A stretch of 51,883 nucleotides of DNA from Verrucomicrobiota bacterium. GTDB taxonomy: Bacteria > Verrucomicrobiota > Verrucomicrobiia > Limisphaerales > SIBE01. Shown here one piece after another: positions 32,916 to 40,956 of the stretch. The notes beneath the pieces are model-generated. The model was given only the letters and a program-made list of their open reading frames with translations, made no database searches and was not told where the DNA came from. The DNA is taken from positions 1-51,883 of the forward strand of contig JAQBVM010000007.1 of the NCBI GenBank assembly GCA_027623095.1, given 5' to 3'. The position numbers and the translations under genes were made by a program. How positions within the stretch are numbered: position 1 is the stretch's first letter; each line of letters starts with the position of its first letter.

Positions 32916-35072
32916 TCAGATAGGTTGAGGCAATTCGGTCTCATTTGGTTTGGCAATGGGTGCTTTTTGAGCTGTGCTCCGCTTTCCGGTCATGATCGGT
33001 TTCCCGTCCATGTGCGCTGGGATCGGAACACCAAACAAATCCAACACGGTCGGCGCAATATCCGTAATATGGGGCGACGCGCAATCAATCGGCCGATTGC
33101 AAAACAGCATGCCAGGAACCTGCGGCGGGTTCATGTTGTGATCCCCGCTCCAGGGGCGCACATTGTCTGAAACGACGTCTTTGCCAAATCCACCGGTGAC
33201 CGTCTCCCAAGCCACACGATAACCTGGCGCGAATCCCACAACCAAATCCGGCGCATCAATCACGTAAGGTCCTTTGTACGCCTTGTCGCGGTCATAAACC
33301 TCGCTAACGGGAGAACGATCATGCTCGGAGTCGCGTATTGATCGCAGTTTCCCGCAAATCTCCTGCTTCAGGCGTTGCACGTCCTCTTTCTTGACGATCC
33401 CCTTCGCTTCACGCCCGGCCATGTTGATGTAGATACCGCCAAAGCCAACCGCATACGCCTGAGTTTTCGACCAGTCCACGCGTTGCAGGAGGTCCGGAGT
33501 TTGGGCGTCCGTCTTCTCTGTCAAATAGCCGTTCTGTTGTAACCAGCGATTCAGTTCGACCGCGCGCCGGAATGGCTTGAACCCGTGATCGGAGAGCACC
33601 ATCAGAGCCGTTTCATCATCGAGTTCTCTCATTACTCGACCCACGAGCGCGTCCATTTGCACGTAAAGATCGCGAATGACATGTTCGAAACGCGCATCGT
33701 TGATTGATGCTCCCCAGTTTTTGTCTTTGTGAAAACGGAAGAACATGTGCTGAACGCGATCCGTAATATCGAACACACAAACGACCGCGCCTTTTCGCGT
33801 CTTGTCGAGCGCATCGAAGAACATCTTCTCGCGCTCCTGATGAATCTCCTGACACTGTTGCAAAAACGGTTCCTCGCCAATGATGCCTTCATTCAACCCG
33901 GACGTGTCCTCCGCGACCCCAAGCGTCGCGAAGGGTCCGTGGCGTTTCGCCAGATACATCGAGTAGGATACCGGATGGGAAATCGGCAATGCCGGGTTTC
34001 CAGGGTCGATCTGGATCGGCGTGACGTAAAGTCGGGTATGCGGTTCCCGCTCCAGCAACAGGAAGCGACAAATCCCCTTCACGGTGAATCCCACGGCCGC
34101 TTTGTAGGAAAGCGTCACCCACGGCGTGTATTCGTCCTTCTTTAATTCCAGCGTCTGATCGGGCAATTGCAACGACGCCGCGCCGCTTCCGTTTTTCGCG
34201 TTGGTGATCGTAAAAGGAATTCGCAGTTCGCCGCCGTCTTTGAGCAGCGTGTTTTCGGGACCGGGCAATTCTCCTTTCACCCCGGCATCGGTAATTTGCA
34301 GCGGACACTGCTGACCGCTCATCAACGGTCTCTTATCCTCCGCGTTGCTGGTGAAATAAAAGTAAGTGCCCTGGCTTCCTTTCACATCGGGCACATTCAT
34401 TGCGGAGAGTAACACGCCGTTGAACTTCTCGGGCGGAAACGTGATCGGCACGCGAAGCACCGCGCTGAAGACTCCGAACTTTCCCAGAATCGACCAAAAC
34501 GACTGACTTTTTCGCCCGGCTTCAATGATCGGTTTTCCCAGCGGGATGATGTATTTTCCCAGCTTCAACGTGCGCGCGGAGGAGGTGACATTCGCGGAAC
34601 TTAATTCCGGCATGAGCGACTTCCGATTGGGAACCAAAAAATCATAGATCCGATGTTTTCCGGGATTGCATCCTGTCTGGAATGAAGACCACGCGACGGG
34701 TGACTCAGCTGGGAGTGTGGTCCCGAGCCGGGCAAAGGCGCCTTTCTCGCGCAACCGGGAGAAGTTCGGCAACAATCCTTCGTTCATCCACTTTTCGGTC
34801 AGTTCCGGATCCTGCCCGTCCAGGCCGACAATGACCACGCGTTTGGCGTGGCGTGCCCCTGTGCGCTTGGGGCGAAAGAACAACTTCCAAGCCCAGCGAA
34901 TCGGCCAGGTCAGGAGCACAAGAAACGCTGAAGCGAACGCGGCAAACAGGACAAAGAACGTGGAAACAATCGTGAACCCCGCGCCCGGCCCGAGGTAAGC
35001 CTGCGCTGTGATCGGACTCAGCAGAATTCCGCAGAAAACGATGAGAAAGAGTCGGCGAGGCGTTTTACGCAC
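32916..35072 (-). CDS. COG3379-like alkaline-phosphatase-superfamily hydrolase, membrane-anchored
   Basis: A 718-residue membrane-anchored predicted phosphohydrolase. A signal peptide (LFLIVFCGILLSPITAQ) leads into AYLGPGAGFTIV, the YLGPG motif, then a second membrane helix (FAAFASAFLVLLTWPIRWAW). The enzyme core begins VVIVGLDGQDP (Asp85), with PAESPVAWSSF (candidate nucleophile Ser124), NPGKHRIYDF, VFDITDRVQHMFFRFHKD, MVLSDHGFKPF and WSGDHNMNPPQ. Residue order matches its neighbour along most of the length, so the pair arose by duplication. Its ATG lies 8 bases inside the end of the sulfotransferase gene, so the two are coupled. Confidence 0.87.
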   Translation of the reverse strand: MRKTPRRLFLIVFCGILLSPITAQAYLGPGAGFTIVSTFFVLFAAFASAFLVLLTWPIRWAWKLFFRPKRTGARHAKRVVIVGLDGQDPELTEKWMNEGLLPNFSRLREKGAFARLGTTLPAESPVAWSSFQTGCNPGKHRIYDFLVPNRKSLMPELSSANVTSSARTLKLGKYIIPLGKPIIEAGRKSQSFWSILGKFGVFSAVLRVPITFPPEKFNGVLLSAMNVPDVKGSQGTYFYFTSNAEDKRPLMSGQQCPLQITDAGVKGELPGPENTLLKDGGELRIPFTITNAKNGSGAASLQLPDQTLELKKDEYTPWVTLSYKAAVGFTVKGICRFLLLEREPHTRLYVTPIQIDPGNPALPISHPVSYSMYLAKRHGPFATLGVAEDTSGLNEGIIGEEPFLQQCQEIHQEREKMFFDALDKTRKGAVVCVFDITDRVQHMFFRFHKDKNWGASINDARFEHVIRDLYVQMDALVGRVMRELDDETALMVLSDHGFKPFRRAVELNRWLQQNGYLTEKTDAQTPDLLQRVDWSKTQAYAVGFGGIYINMAGREAKGIVKKEDVQRLKQEICGKLRSIRDSEHDRSPVSEVYDRDKAYKGPYVIDAPDLVVGFAPGYRVAWETVTGGFGKDVVSDNVRPWSGDHNMNPPQVPGMLFCNRPIDCASPHITDIAPTVLDLFGVPIPAHMDGKPIMTGKRSTAQKAPIAKPNETELPQPI

Positions 35073-35685
35073 GGGCGGTTTTCGAGTGACGGTTTCGGTA
35101 AAGTCCGGATTGAACAGCGGTCGCCATCGTCTTCACATCCATGTCTCTGCCAAGGAATTCGCAAATCCGACCAGCCTCGTGATGAGGATCCGCCACGACT
35201 TCCGCGTAGTCCAAATAAAGCGGCCTAAAATTCGGTGTTCGGTTCAACCTGTAATAAACTTTGCGCAAATGCAGTTCGTAATTCCGGCGCATCTTTTCGT
35301 CGCTTGCGTCCGTGCCTTTCTCACCATTTCGTTCCAGCATCTTGTTTTGCGAACGCAGCACTTCATCGAGATTCCGGCGCATAAAGATGACTTTGTAATT
35401 CAGATCCATCGGCAGATCCTGAAGCAGAAAAGATATGATTTTAATCACCTGTCCCCGGTGGTCTTTCAGCCAGTCTTTTTCGGTTGTCTTATCCAGCTCC
35501 TTGACGCGTTCGAGTTCGTGATAACCTTTCGGGTTGTCCTCATCCGCTGTGCGAATCTGATCCGATACAATTGGCATCCCGCCCTTTTCCAGCATTTGCA
35601 TCAGCATGGAAGTCCCTGAACGTGGCAGACCGGACACCAGGATAACAGGCTGGCCATATCGGATTCGGCAGTAAAGAGACTTCAT
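35065..35685 (-). CDS. PAPS-dependent sulfotransferase family protein
   Basis: A 206-residue cytosolic sulfotransferase-fold protein. The 5'-phosphosulfate loop is LVSGLPRSGTSMLMQML (residues 17-33) and the 3'-phosphate region is VIFMRRNLDEVLRSQNKML. It is shorter than most carbohydrate sulfotransferases but keeps both PAPS-binding elements. Substrate unknown. The stop overlaps the downstream hydrolase start, and the sulfatase-like gene is 27 bp upstream, giving a sulfatase-sulfotransferase-hydrolase operon. Confidence 0.88.
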   Translation of the reverse strand: MKSLYCRIRYGQPVILVSGLPRSGTSMLMQMLEKGGMPIVSDQIRTADEDNPKGYHELERVKELDKTTEKDWLKDHRGQVIKIISFLLQDLPMDLNYKVIFMRRNLDEVLRSQNKMLERNGEKGTDASDEKMRRNYELHLRKVYYRLNRTPNFRPLYLDYAEVVADPHHEAGRICEFLGRDMDVKTMATAVQSGLYRNRHSKTARA

Positions 35686-35712
35686 ACGCGAACCGGAGTT
35701 TATGATTACACG

Positions 35713-38574
35713 TTACGGCTTGTCAGCGTCTTTCTTGTTACTTTGATCTTTGGAGTCATCACTGCCTTTTGTCTGAACACCCCCGCCGACATATCCCAAA
35801 GCCTGAAGGCGCCGCAGCTCGTCCGAAGTCAGTTCTTTTGACATCTCTTCGTCACTCGGCAGCTTTGCGGCCTCCATTTTGGATTTCCATTCCTCAAAAG
35901 TTTTTCCGATCGCTCTGGCGCGCTCGCCTTGGCCTTCGGATTCAATCAGATTCTTTTGATCCAACGGGTCGTCCTCACGGTGAAAAAGCTCTTTGACCGG
36001 ATCCGGATCAATCTCCTTGCTCACAAGCTTCCATCCTTCTTCAATGATCCCGAAATGGGGCTTCTGCCCTCCGCCGCCTCGCCCACCGCCTCCCATCGGC
36101 CCACCCACCATGGCTTGGGTCACGGCAACACGTTTTTTCCATGCCGCGTTTCCGCTTCCATCAAGCAATGGTACGAGGCTTCGGCCCTGCATGTTTGAGG
36201 GACCCTCAATTCCAGACAGCTCCAAAAGCGTCGGCATGATGTCCACGTTTTCCACGACGTGATCCACCATCACGCCTTTTTGAATGCCCGGATTATTCGG
36301 CCAGCGGAAAACCAGCGGCACCTGGCTGAGTTCGCCGTAAACACTCTGCCCGTGGAAGAACTGCCCGTGATCCCATAACTCCTCGCCGTGATCGGAGGAA
36401 AAGACGATCAACGTGTCGTCTTCCAACCCCATTTCCCGCAGAGCTTGAAAGAGACGTCCAATCTCGGCGTCCGCGCCGCGGATCGAACCGTCGTACCAAT
36501 CCTTGTAGATCCGCAGCAACTCGTCCGGGTCATTTCCGGTTTTCAGGTACTCGTCTTTATGCGGCATGTTGTCCATGGCGGTGCGGACATTGGACGCGCG
36601 TATGTCCTCCTCGATCTTCGCCATTCGCTCTTCAGTTCCGGGCGCGCCCCAAATGGTGTCGTAAGGCGGACGCGGCCTGAATGGGGAGTGCGGATCGAAC
36701 ACATGAAGGAAGGCAAAAAACTGCGTATCCTGGTGTTCTTCGAGCCACTGGATCAATCGATCCACATAGTGCTGCGACGTCTTGGTTCGATACTCGGTGT
36801 CGGAGATCGAACCGCTCTCGTGAAGTTCCTCGTAGCCTTGATGCATGTTGTTTGACTTGCCCGTGAACGGAACCGACGAATATGACACGGTCGCATAACC
36901 TGCCTCGCGATAAGCCTCGGCGATCGTGACGGCTGAAGCGGGAAGGCCGCGATCCATTCCAAGGACGGTATGTGAGACAGGATAGAGCGATGTGACCATT
37001 GATGGTTGAGATATCTTCGTCATCGTTCCTTGGGCTATGGCATTGGCAAAGGCAACGCCTTCATCCGCGAACTTCTTGAGGTGGACGAGTGTTTCCCGTT
37101 CGTAACCGTAGATGTTCAAATGGTCCCTGCGCAGCGTATCGATCACCAGAAAGATGACACCACGCGGCCTTCTTGCTTTTTTGGATGAAGTACCGGCAAT
37201 CGGCTGTTGCACTGTGGCCAAACTGCTGCGAATCGTTGGAGCCCCCCAAAAGCCCCACAGCCCTTTTGTTTCACCTTTCAGCGCAAGTTTCATCACGACG
37301 CTCTTTCCAGCGTAGGCCGCGAGATCGACACGCAACGTTTGCCATCGGTTCGGTATCGTGACAGTTCTTTCCATTAACGCTTTGGATTCTGATCCTTCCG
37401 ATTCGCCTCGGTTCGCAATGGAAACAACAAACGTAACCGGAGTTCTCTCGGTTGTGCCAATAGCTAAATCCAGCCAGGGTCGTTGGGGCAAATCTCGGAG
37501 CGACATCCGAATCGTCTCGGACGTTTTTGTCGCGAGCGTTTCCCGGAAGATTTCTGATAAGCCAGCCCACTGCTGACCGGAGGGCTCGGCCAGTTTGACT
37601 TCCTTCTCACTCACCAATCGAACCGATTCAACGGCGAAACCGGCTCCCGCTCCACAATCACGGAATGTAAGAGAAAAGTGACGAAGGTCTTGGCGTCCCG
37701 CGTCGCCTCCGGACGGAAAAGGAAACCCACCTGGAAACCCACCGCCTCCAGGTGGACCGAAGCCGCCGCCGCCCCGCCGCCCGAATCCACGCCCCCCTCT
37801 CTGACCGAATCCGCCGTCACCTTGCGGAGGGCCAAATCCAGCGCCATCAGGCGGAACAAAGCCGCCGTCTGGAGGAGGCCTAAATCCGCCACCATCAGGT
37901 AATGGGAATCCCGCTCCATTTGGCGGCCCTCCGCGGTTCCCCCCAGGTCCACCGCGGACTCCGGGTCCGCCCCGCCCGCCGCGTCCGCTACCAGCAGATG
38001 ACACCTCAAAACGGTACGTGTGAACCTGCCCATCGACTACCTCGACCGAACCATTCCAAGAATCCGACTTCGATGCCCAATCCACAAGCGCCGCATCGTC
38101 AACCGTCTCTTCACCCTGAGACCGCAGCCAAACGTGTTTCGAACCAGTCACTCTCATGCTTACCTCAACAAACTTGACCGCATCCGCGCCACCTCGATTC
38201 TTTCCAAGTGCGAAATGCAGAACGGGCGCTGGCCCGGCGATCGTGCCCTGAAGTCCTCCCTGATCGATCTTGATTACGTCTAGATCATTGAGCGCTCTGA
38301 AACCGAGATTTGGCGCTGGCTTGGGCGATTCCTGAACACCTCCGTCTTCGGCTTTGGCAGGAGGCTGCCACGGTGCCATCTCCTCCGCCGACCACTCAAT
38401 GCGCTTCCACCCTGCGTTGTCTGGTGTGATCTTTCCAATCAGATCTTCTGCTTCAAAGATGTCGAATAACCGGACAGTTGTGGCTTGTTCCTCAATGGTA
38501 ACCTTCTGGCCACAGGCCGAAAGAAAAAGGCAGAAGACAAAACCGGAAAGAATTAGAGAATTATTGGTTTTCAT
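35713..38574 (-). CDS. Sulfatase-like lipoprotein with Gly-rich linker
   Basis: A 953-residue lipoprotein: lipobox LFLSACGQ at about residues 16-22, a beta-rich N-terminal region, a Gly/Pro-rich segment (about residues 195-300, GGRGGPGVRGGPGGNRGGPP), a second beta-rich region with KLALKGETKGLWGFWG, then the sulfatase domain (about 475-870) with VIFLVIDTLRRDHLNIYGY, SSDHGEELWDHGQFFHGQ and PLVFRWP. At the usual formylglycine site it reads KISQPSMVTSLYP, so the S-x-P-S-R motif has Met in place of Arg. The C-terminus carries ELRRLQALGYVGG (919-931). First gene of the minus-strand cluster. Confidence 0.87.
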   Translation of the reverse strand: MKTNNSLILSGFVFCLFLSACGQKVTIEEQATTVRLFDIFEAEDLIGKITPDNAGWKRIEWSAEEMAPWQPPAKAEDGGVQESPKPAPNLGFRALNDLDVIKIDQGGLQGTIAGPAPVLHFALGKNRGGADAVKFVEVSMRVTGSKHVWLRSQGEETVDDAALVDWASKSDSWNGSVEVVDGQVHTYRFEVSSAGSGRGGRGGPGVRGGPGGNRGGPPNGAGFPLPDGGGFRPPPDGGFVPPDGAGFGPPQGDGGFGQRGGRGFGRRGGGGFGPPGGGGFPGGFPFPSGGDAGRQDLRHFSLTFRDCGAGAGFAVESVRLVSEKEVKLAEPSGQQWAGLSEIFRETLATKTSETIRMSLRDLPQRPWLDLAIGTTERTPVTFVVSIANRGESEGSESKALMERTVTIPNRWQTLRVDLAAYAGKSVVMKLALKGETKGLWGFWGAPTIRSSLATVQQPIAGTSSKKARRPRGVIFLVIDTLRRDHLNIYGYERETLVHLKKFADEGVAFANAIAQGTMTKISQPSMVTSLYPVSHTVLGMDRGLPASAVTIAEAYREAGYATVSYSSVPFTGKSNNMHQGYEELHESGSISDTEYRTKTSQHYVDRLIQWLEEHQDTQFFAFLHVFDPHSPFRPRPPYDTIWGAPGTEERMAKIEEDIRASNVRTAMDNMPHKDEYLKTGNDPDELLRIYKDWYDGSIRGADAEIGRLFQALREMGLEDDTLIVFSSDHGEELWDHGQFFHGQSVYGELSQVPLVFRWPNNPGIQKGVMVDHVVENVDIMPTLLELSGIEGPSNMQGRSLVPLLDGSGNAAWKKRVAVTQAMVGGPMGGGGRGGGGQKPHFGIIEEGWKLVSKEIDPDPVKELFHREDDPLDQKNLIESEGQGERARAIGKTFEEWKSKMEAAKLPSDEEMSKELTSDELRRLQALGYVGGGVQTKGSDDSKDQSNKKDADKP

Positions 38575-38717
38575 CCAAAGTTCCGTGGTTTGAGTTAATC
38601 TGGAGTAACGCTTTTAGCGACTCGCGCATTCAGAGACGATTAAGATCGGTACGAAGCGGCTTCAAACAAGAATAAGTGACGCTTCAACGAGGCCAAATGT
38701 TACCCCGAAAATGAGAG

Positions 38718-38744
38718 GGTGGGGCGACACTCTGTGAAGCCCTG
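38718..38744 (-). repeat. 27-bp dispersed repeat, inverted copy
   Basis: Read on the minus strand: cagggcttcacagagtgtcg then ccccacc. It differs from the copy at 38861-38887 at two of 27 positions, and the two are in opposite orientation, so the pair could form a long stem around a 116-base loop. Confidence 0.75.
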
Positions 38745-38860
38745 ATCTAATCTTGAAGCGATCAAACTGAAGAAGAAGGCGCAATGGAAACAACGGGAAA
38801 TCCGGAAGCCACGCCTTTCCAGAAGCCCATTTTTGCAGGCAGAACAATTCAAGGAGAAAG

Positions 38861-38887
38861 CAGGGCTCCACAGAGCGTCGCCCCACC
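38861..38887 (+). repeat. 27-bp dispersed repeat, copy near the metallophosphoesterase
   Basis: Reads cagggctccacagagcgtcg then ccccacc, differing from the copy at 38-64 at two positions. Same orientation as the copy at the left edge, opposite to 38718-38744. Confidence 0.75.
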
Positions 38888-39050
38888 AATTTTTTGAACG
38901 GTTCATGGGAAGTCACTTTTTGTTTCAGTCGGACTGTGAATAGATGTATTGTCGCTCAATGCTGTCATTCGAATTCGCGTGCTTAAGGATCGGTGCCGGA
39001 GTGTAGAAGAGACGACGGAACCGAATCAACTCATTAAGACTCTTCTTTTT

Positions 39051-40448
39051 ATGGCAGGTCCAGGAAATCAGAATTCTCAGCGGAAACCCACGCGGCGCGA
39101 ATTCATTCGAGCGTCCGCCGCAATCACTGCGACTCTTGCCGCGACAAATTCACCGTTTGGAATTAAGGCTTATGCGGCCGCAGAATTGTCGCATTCGCCG
39201 CTTTTTCTTCCGCCATTTCTCTCGCGTCCGACGGAGAGATCCATCTTCATCTCCGCATTAAACAACAACCAACCGAGTGAAGCTGTCATTGAAGTGCGCA
39301 AGGAAAACGCCACCGACTGGGAACGTCGCGGACCCGCGCAGAAGGTGCCGGAATACGCTTTTTTCAATTGGGACGTGCCGAATCTTTCTCCGGCAGCACG
39401 ATACGAATATCGGGTCCTCGTTAAGCGCGCCTCGGACGAAACTTTCGCCTCGGCATCAAACGGTTCGTTCAGGACGCAACGGAAAGGTCCCGCGTCTTAT
39501 AAGGCGGTCCTGATCACCGATCCTCATACAGGCACTTTTGCCGAAACGACCGGCCCCGTTCAAACACTCGACAAAGTGATCCGGAACGCTTCCCAGGAAA
39601 ATGCTGAATTCGTCCTCGCGCTCGGAGACAATGTGGCTTGGGCTGGGTCCCGGGAATATGCGCAAACCAATTCTCGAGGCGCGGTCTCTGCATACGCTCT
39701 TTATCGAAAACACATCGGCCCACTCACCCAGAATTGTCCGCACTTTGGAATCATCGGCAACTGGGCCGGTGAGAGCGGTAAATTCCCCGAGGCCAGCATT
39801 CGGATGATCTCCGGCGTTCGTCAGACGTTCCTGCCAAATCCTAATCACGAAACCTATCCACAAGGCGGCAGCGAACGTGAAGATTATTACGCATTTTCCT
39901 GGGGGGACGTTCTCTACGTGATGCTCAACGTTCAGACCTATTCCAAACCTTCCAAACCGGATCAACTGCCCAGTCTGATGGCGGATGTGAACACCATCGA
40001 CGAGTGGACCATCGGCGAAGCGCAAATGAAATGGCTGGAAAAGACCCTGCAACATGCAACCGAGCGTTTCCGGTTCGTTTGCATGCATCATCCCGCGGGA
40101 GGCAATGCCGGCGACGTGCCGAATACATTGTATGGGCGCGGCGGAGCCAGAGCCTGTAACACAGGTGAGCAAGTCAGAATCCACAACTTGATGAAGAAGC
40201 ATAAGGTCCAAATCTTCTTCTACGGTCATGACCATGTCTTTGTGGATGATATCGTGGACGGCATCCACTACGCCTTGCCGGGCAGTTGCGGTGCGCCTTG
40301 GAAATTCACCAAAGAAGAGACCGGTTATGAAAGGTTCTGGCCGGATTCCGGGCATGCCCGATTAGACGTTACACCCGAAAAAGCCACCGTCACCTTCATC
40401 AATCTTGAGGGCAAAGAAATTCATAATTTTTCGGTACTTCCGGCGTGA
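39051..40448 (+). CDS. Tat-exported metallophosphoesterase with fibronectin-like N-terminal domain
   Basis: A 465-residue calcineurin-type phosphoesterase. The Tat signal is TRREFIRASAAITATLAA (residues 14-31). A beta domain (about 50-145) resembling the PhoD or purple-acid-phosphatase N-terminal domain precedes the catalytic one: DPH at 157-159, GDN at 192-194, HH at 346-347 and GHDH at 392-395. The usual GNH motif reads GNW at 236-238, so the His that normally aids catalysis is missing. The ATG at 39051 is chosen because it places the Tat motif 15 residues in. Probably acts outside the cytoplasm on a phosphorylated surface compound. Confidence 0.85.
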   Translation: MAGPGNQNSQRKPTRREFIRASAAITATLAATNSPFGIKAYAAAELSHSPLFLPPFLSRPTERSIFISALNNNQPSEAVIEVRKENATDWERRGPAQKVPEYAFFNWDVPNLSPAARYEYRVLVKRASDETFASASNGSFRTQRKGPASYKAVLITDPHTGTFAETTGPVQTLDKVIRNASQENAEFVLALGDNVAWAGSREYAQTNSRGAVSAYALYRKHIGPLTQNCPHFGIIGNWAGESGKFPEASIRMISGVRQTFLPNPNHETYPQGGSEREDYYAFSWGDVLYVMLNVQTYSKPSKPDQLPSLMADVNTIDEWTIGEAQMKWLEKTLQHATERFRFVCMHHPAGGNAGDVPNTLYGRGGARACNTGEQVRIHNLMKKHKVQIFFYGHDHVFVDDIVDGIHYALPGSCGAPWKFTKEETGYERFWPDSGHARLDVTPEKATVTFINLEGKEIHNFSVLPA

Positions 40449-40570
40449 GGGCGAATTCTCAAATAGGCGCGACCATGAAACGAATTCGCAAAAGGTTCTT
40501 TAGGCCTCCGAAACGTCAGCCCTCCAGGCGATGCCGACTCATGGGTGGTCCCCTCCTCAAAGAATCTGAT

Positions 40571-40684
40571 GCGCTTTGTGCTCATGAACCCACCCCCAGC
40601 CCCTCCAAGGAGGGGAGCTTCGTTGCAGGCGGCGGTTTCAGTTCCCCTCCTGGGAGGGGTGCAGGGGTGGGTCGGTTCATGGAG
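40571..40684. repeat. ~103-bp imperfect palindromic repeat, copy 2
   Basis: Second copy of the 4871-4985 element, same orientation, about eight differences including one missing base. The core at 40583-40684 again starts catgaacccacccccagccc and ends gcaggggtgggtcggttcat. The conserved flank gcgctttgtg before the palindrome shows the repeat unit is slightly larger than the palindrome itself. Within the 508-bp gap 40449-40956 this element and the one at 40759 are the only structures I can see. Confidence 0.85.
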
Positions 40685-40758
40685 AGGAAAACCGTCTTTG
40701 AATTCGACACGAACCGGAACTGTGAACTCGGACCGCGTGAAGGTTGGCGCGCCAGCGT

Positions 40759-40892
40759 CTTGGACTGCGGTGACGGAACAAAGTGCAGTCACCGCTTTGG
40801 TTCCCGAAGACATGTCCGAATCAGAATTGACCAATTGGCTCGTGGCCAAGCCAAAAGCGGTAACTTCGCAGGCTACGTTACCGCAGTCCAAG
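40759..40892. repeat. ~130-bp inverted-end repeat, copy C
   Basis: Starts cttggactgcggtgacg and ends gttaccgcagtccaag, with inner arms accgctttgg and aaagcggtaacttcg; the best-preserved inverted ends of the three copies. It is followed by acctgccggaattt, matching the flank of copy A at 27470. It lies 64 bp before the arylsulfotransferase gene and may affect its transcription. Confidence 0.8.
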
Positions 40893-40956
40893 ACCTGCCG
40901 GAATTTCGACGGTTCCGACCGGCTCAAGCCGACACTACAAACGAATCCCAAACACT

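Larger units (their letters stand above)
38575..39050. other. 476-bp intergenic region with inverted 27-bp repeats
   Basis: Lies between the divergent sulfatase-like and metallophosphoesterase genes. It contains inverted copies of the 27-bp repeat (38718-38744 and 38861-38887) with a 116-base spacer rich in purines, and presumably promoters for both genes. No gene is supported: an 84-codon minus-strand frame across the repeats looks non-coding. Confidence 0.7.

Noticed and set aside
38662..38916. 84-codon minus-strand gene between the sulfatase and phosphoesterase genes
   Set aside because: It runs through both inverted copies of the 27-bp repeat and lacks any ribosome-binding site or motif.
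40421..40951. 176-codon minus-strand gene upstream of the arylsulfotransferase
   Set aside because: Its frame is made of the two palindromic repeat elements and unrelated joins; similar pseudo-frames arise over the other repeat copies.
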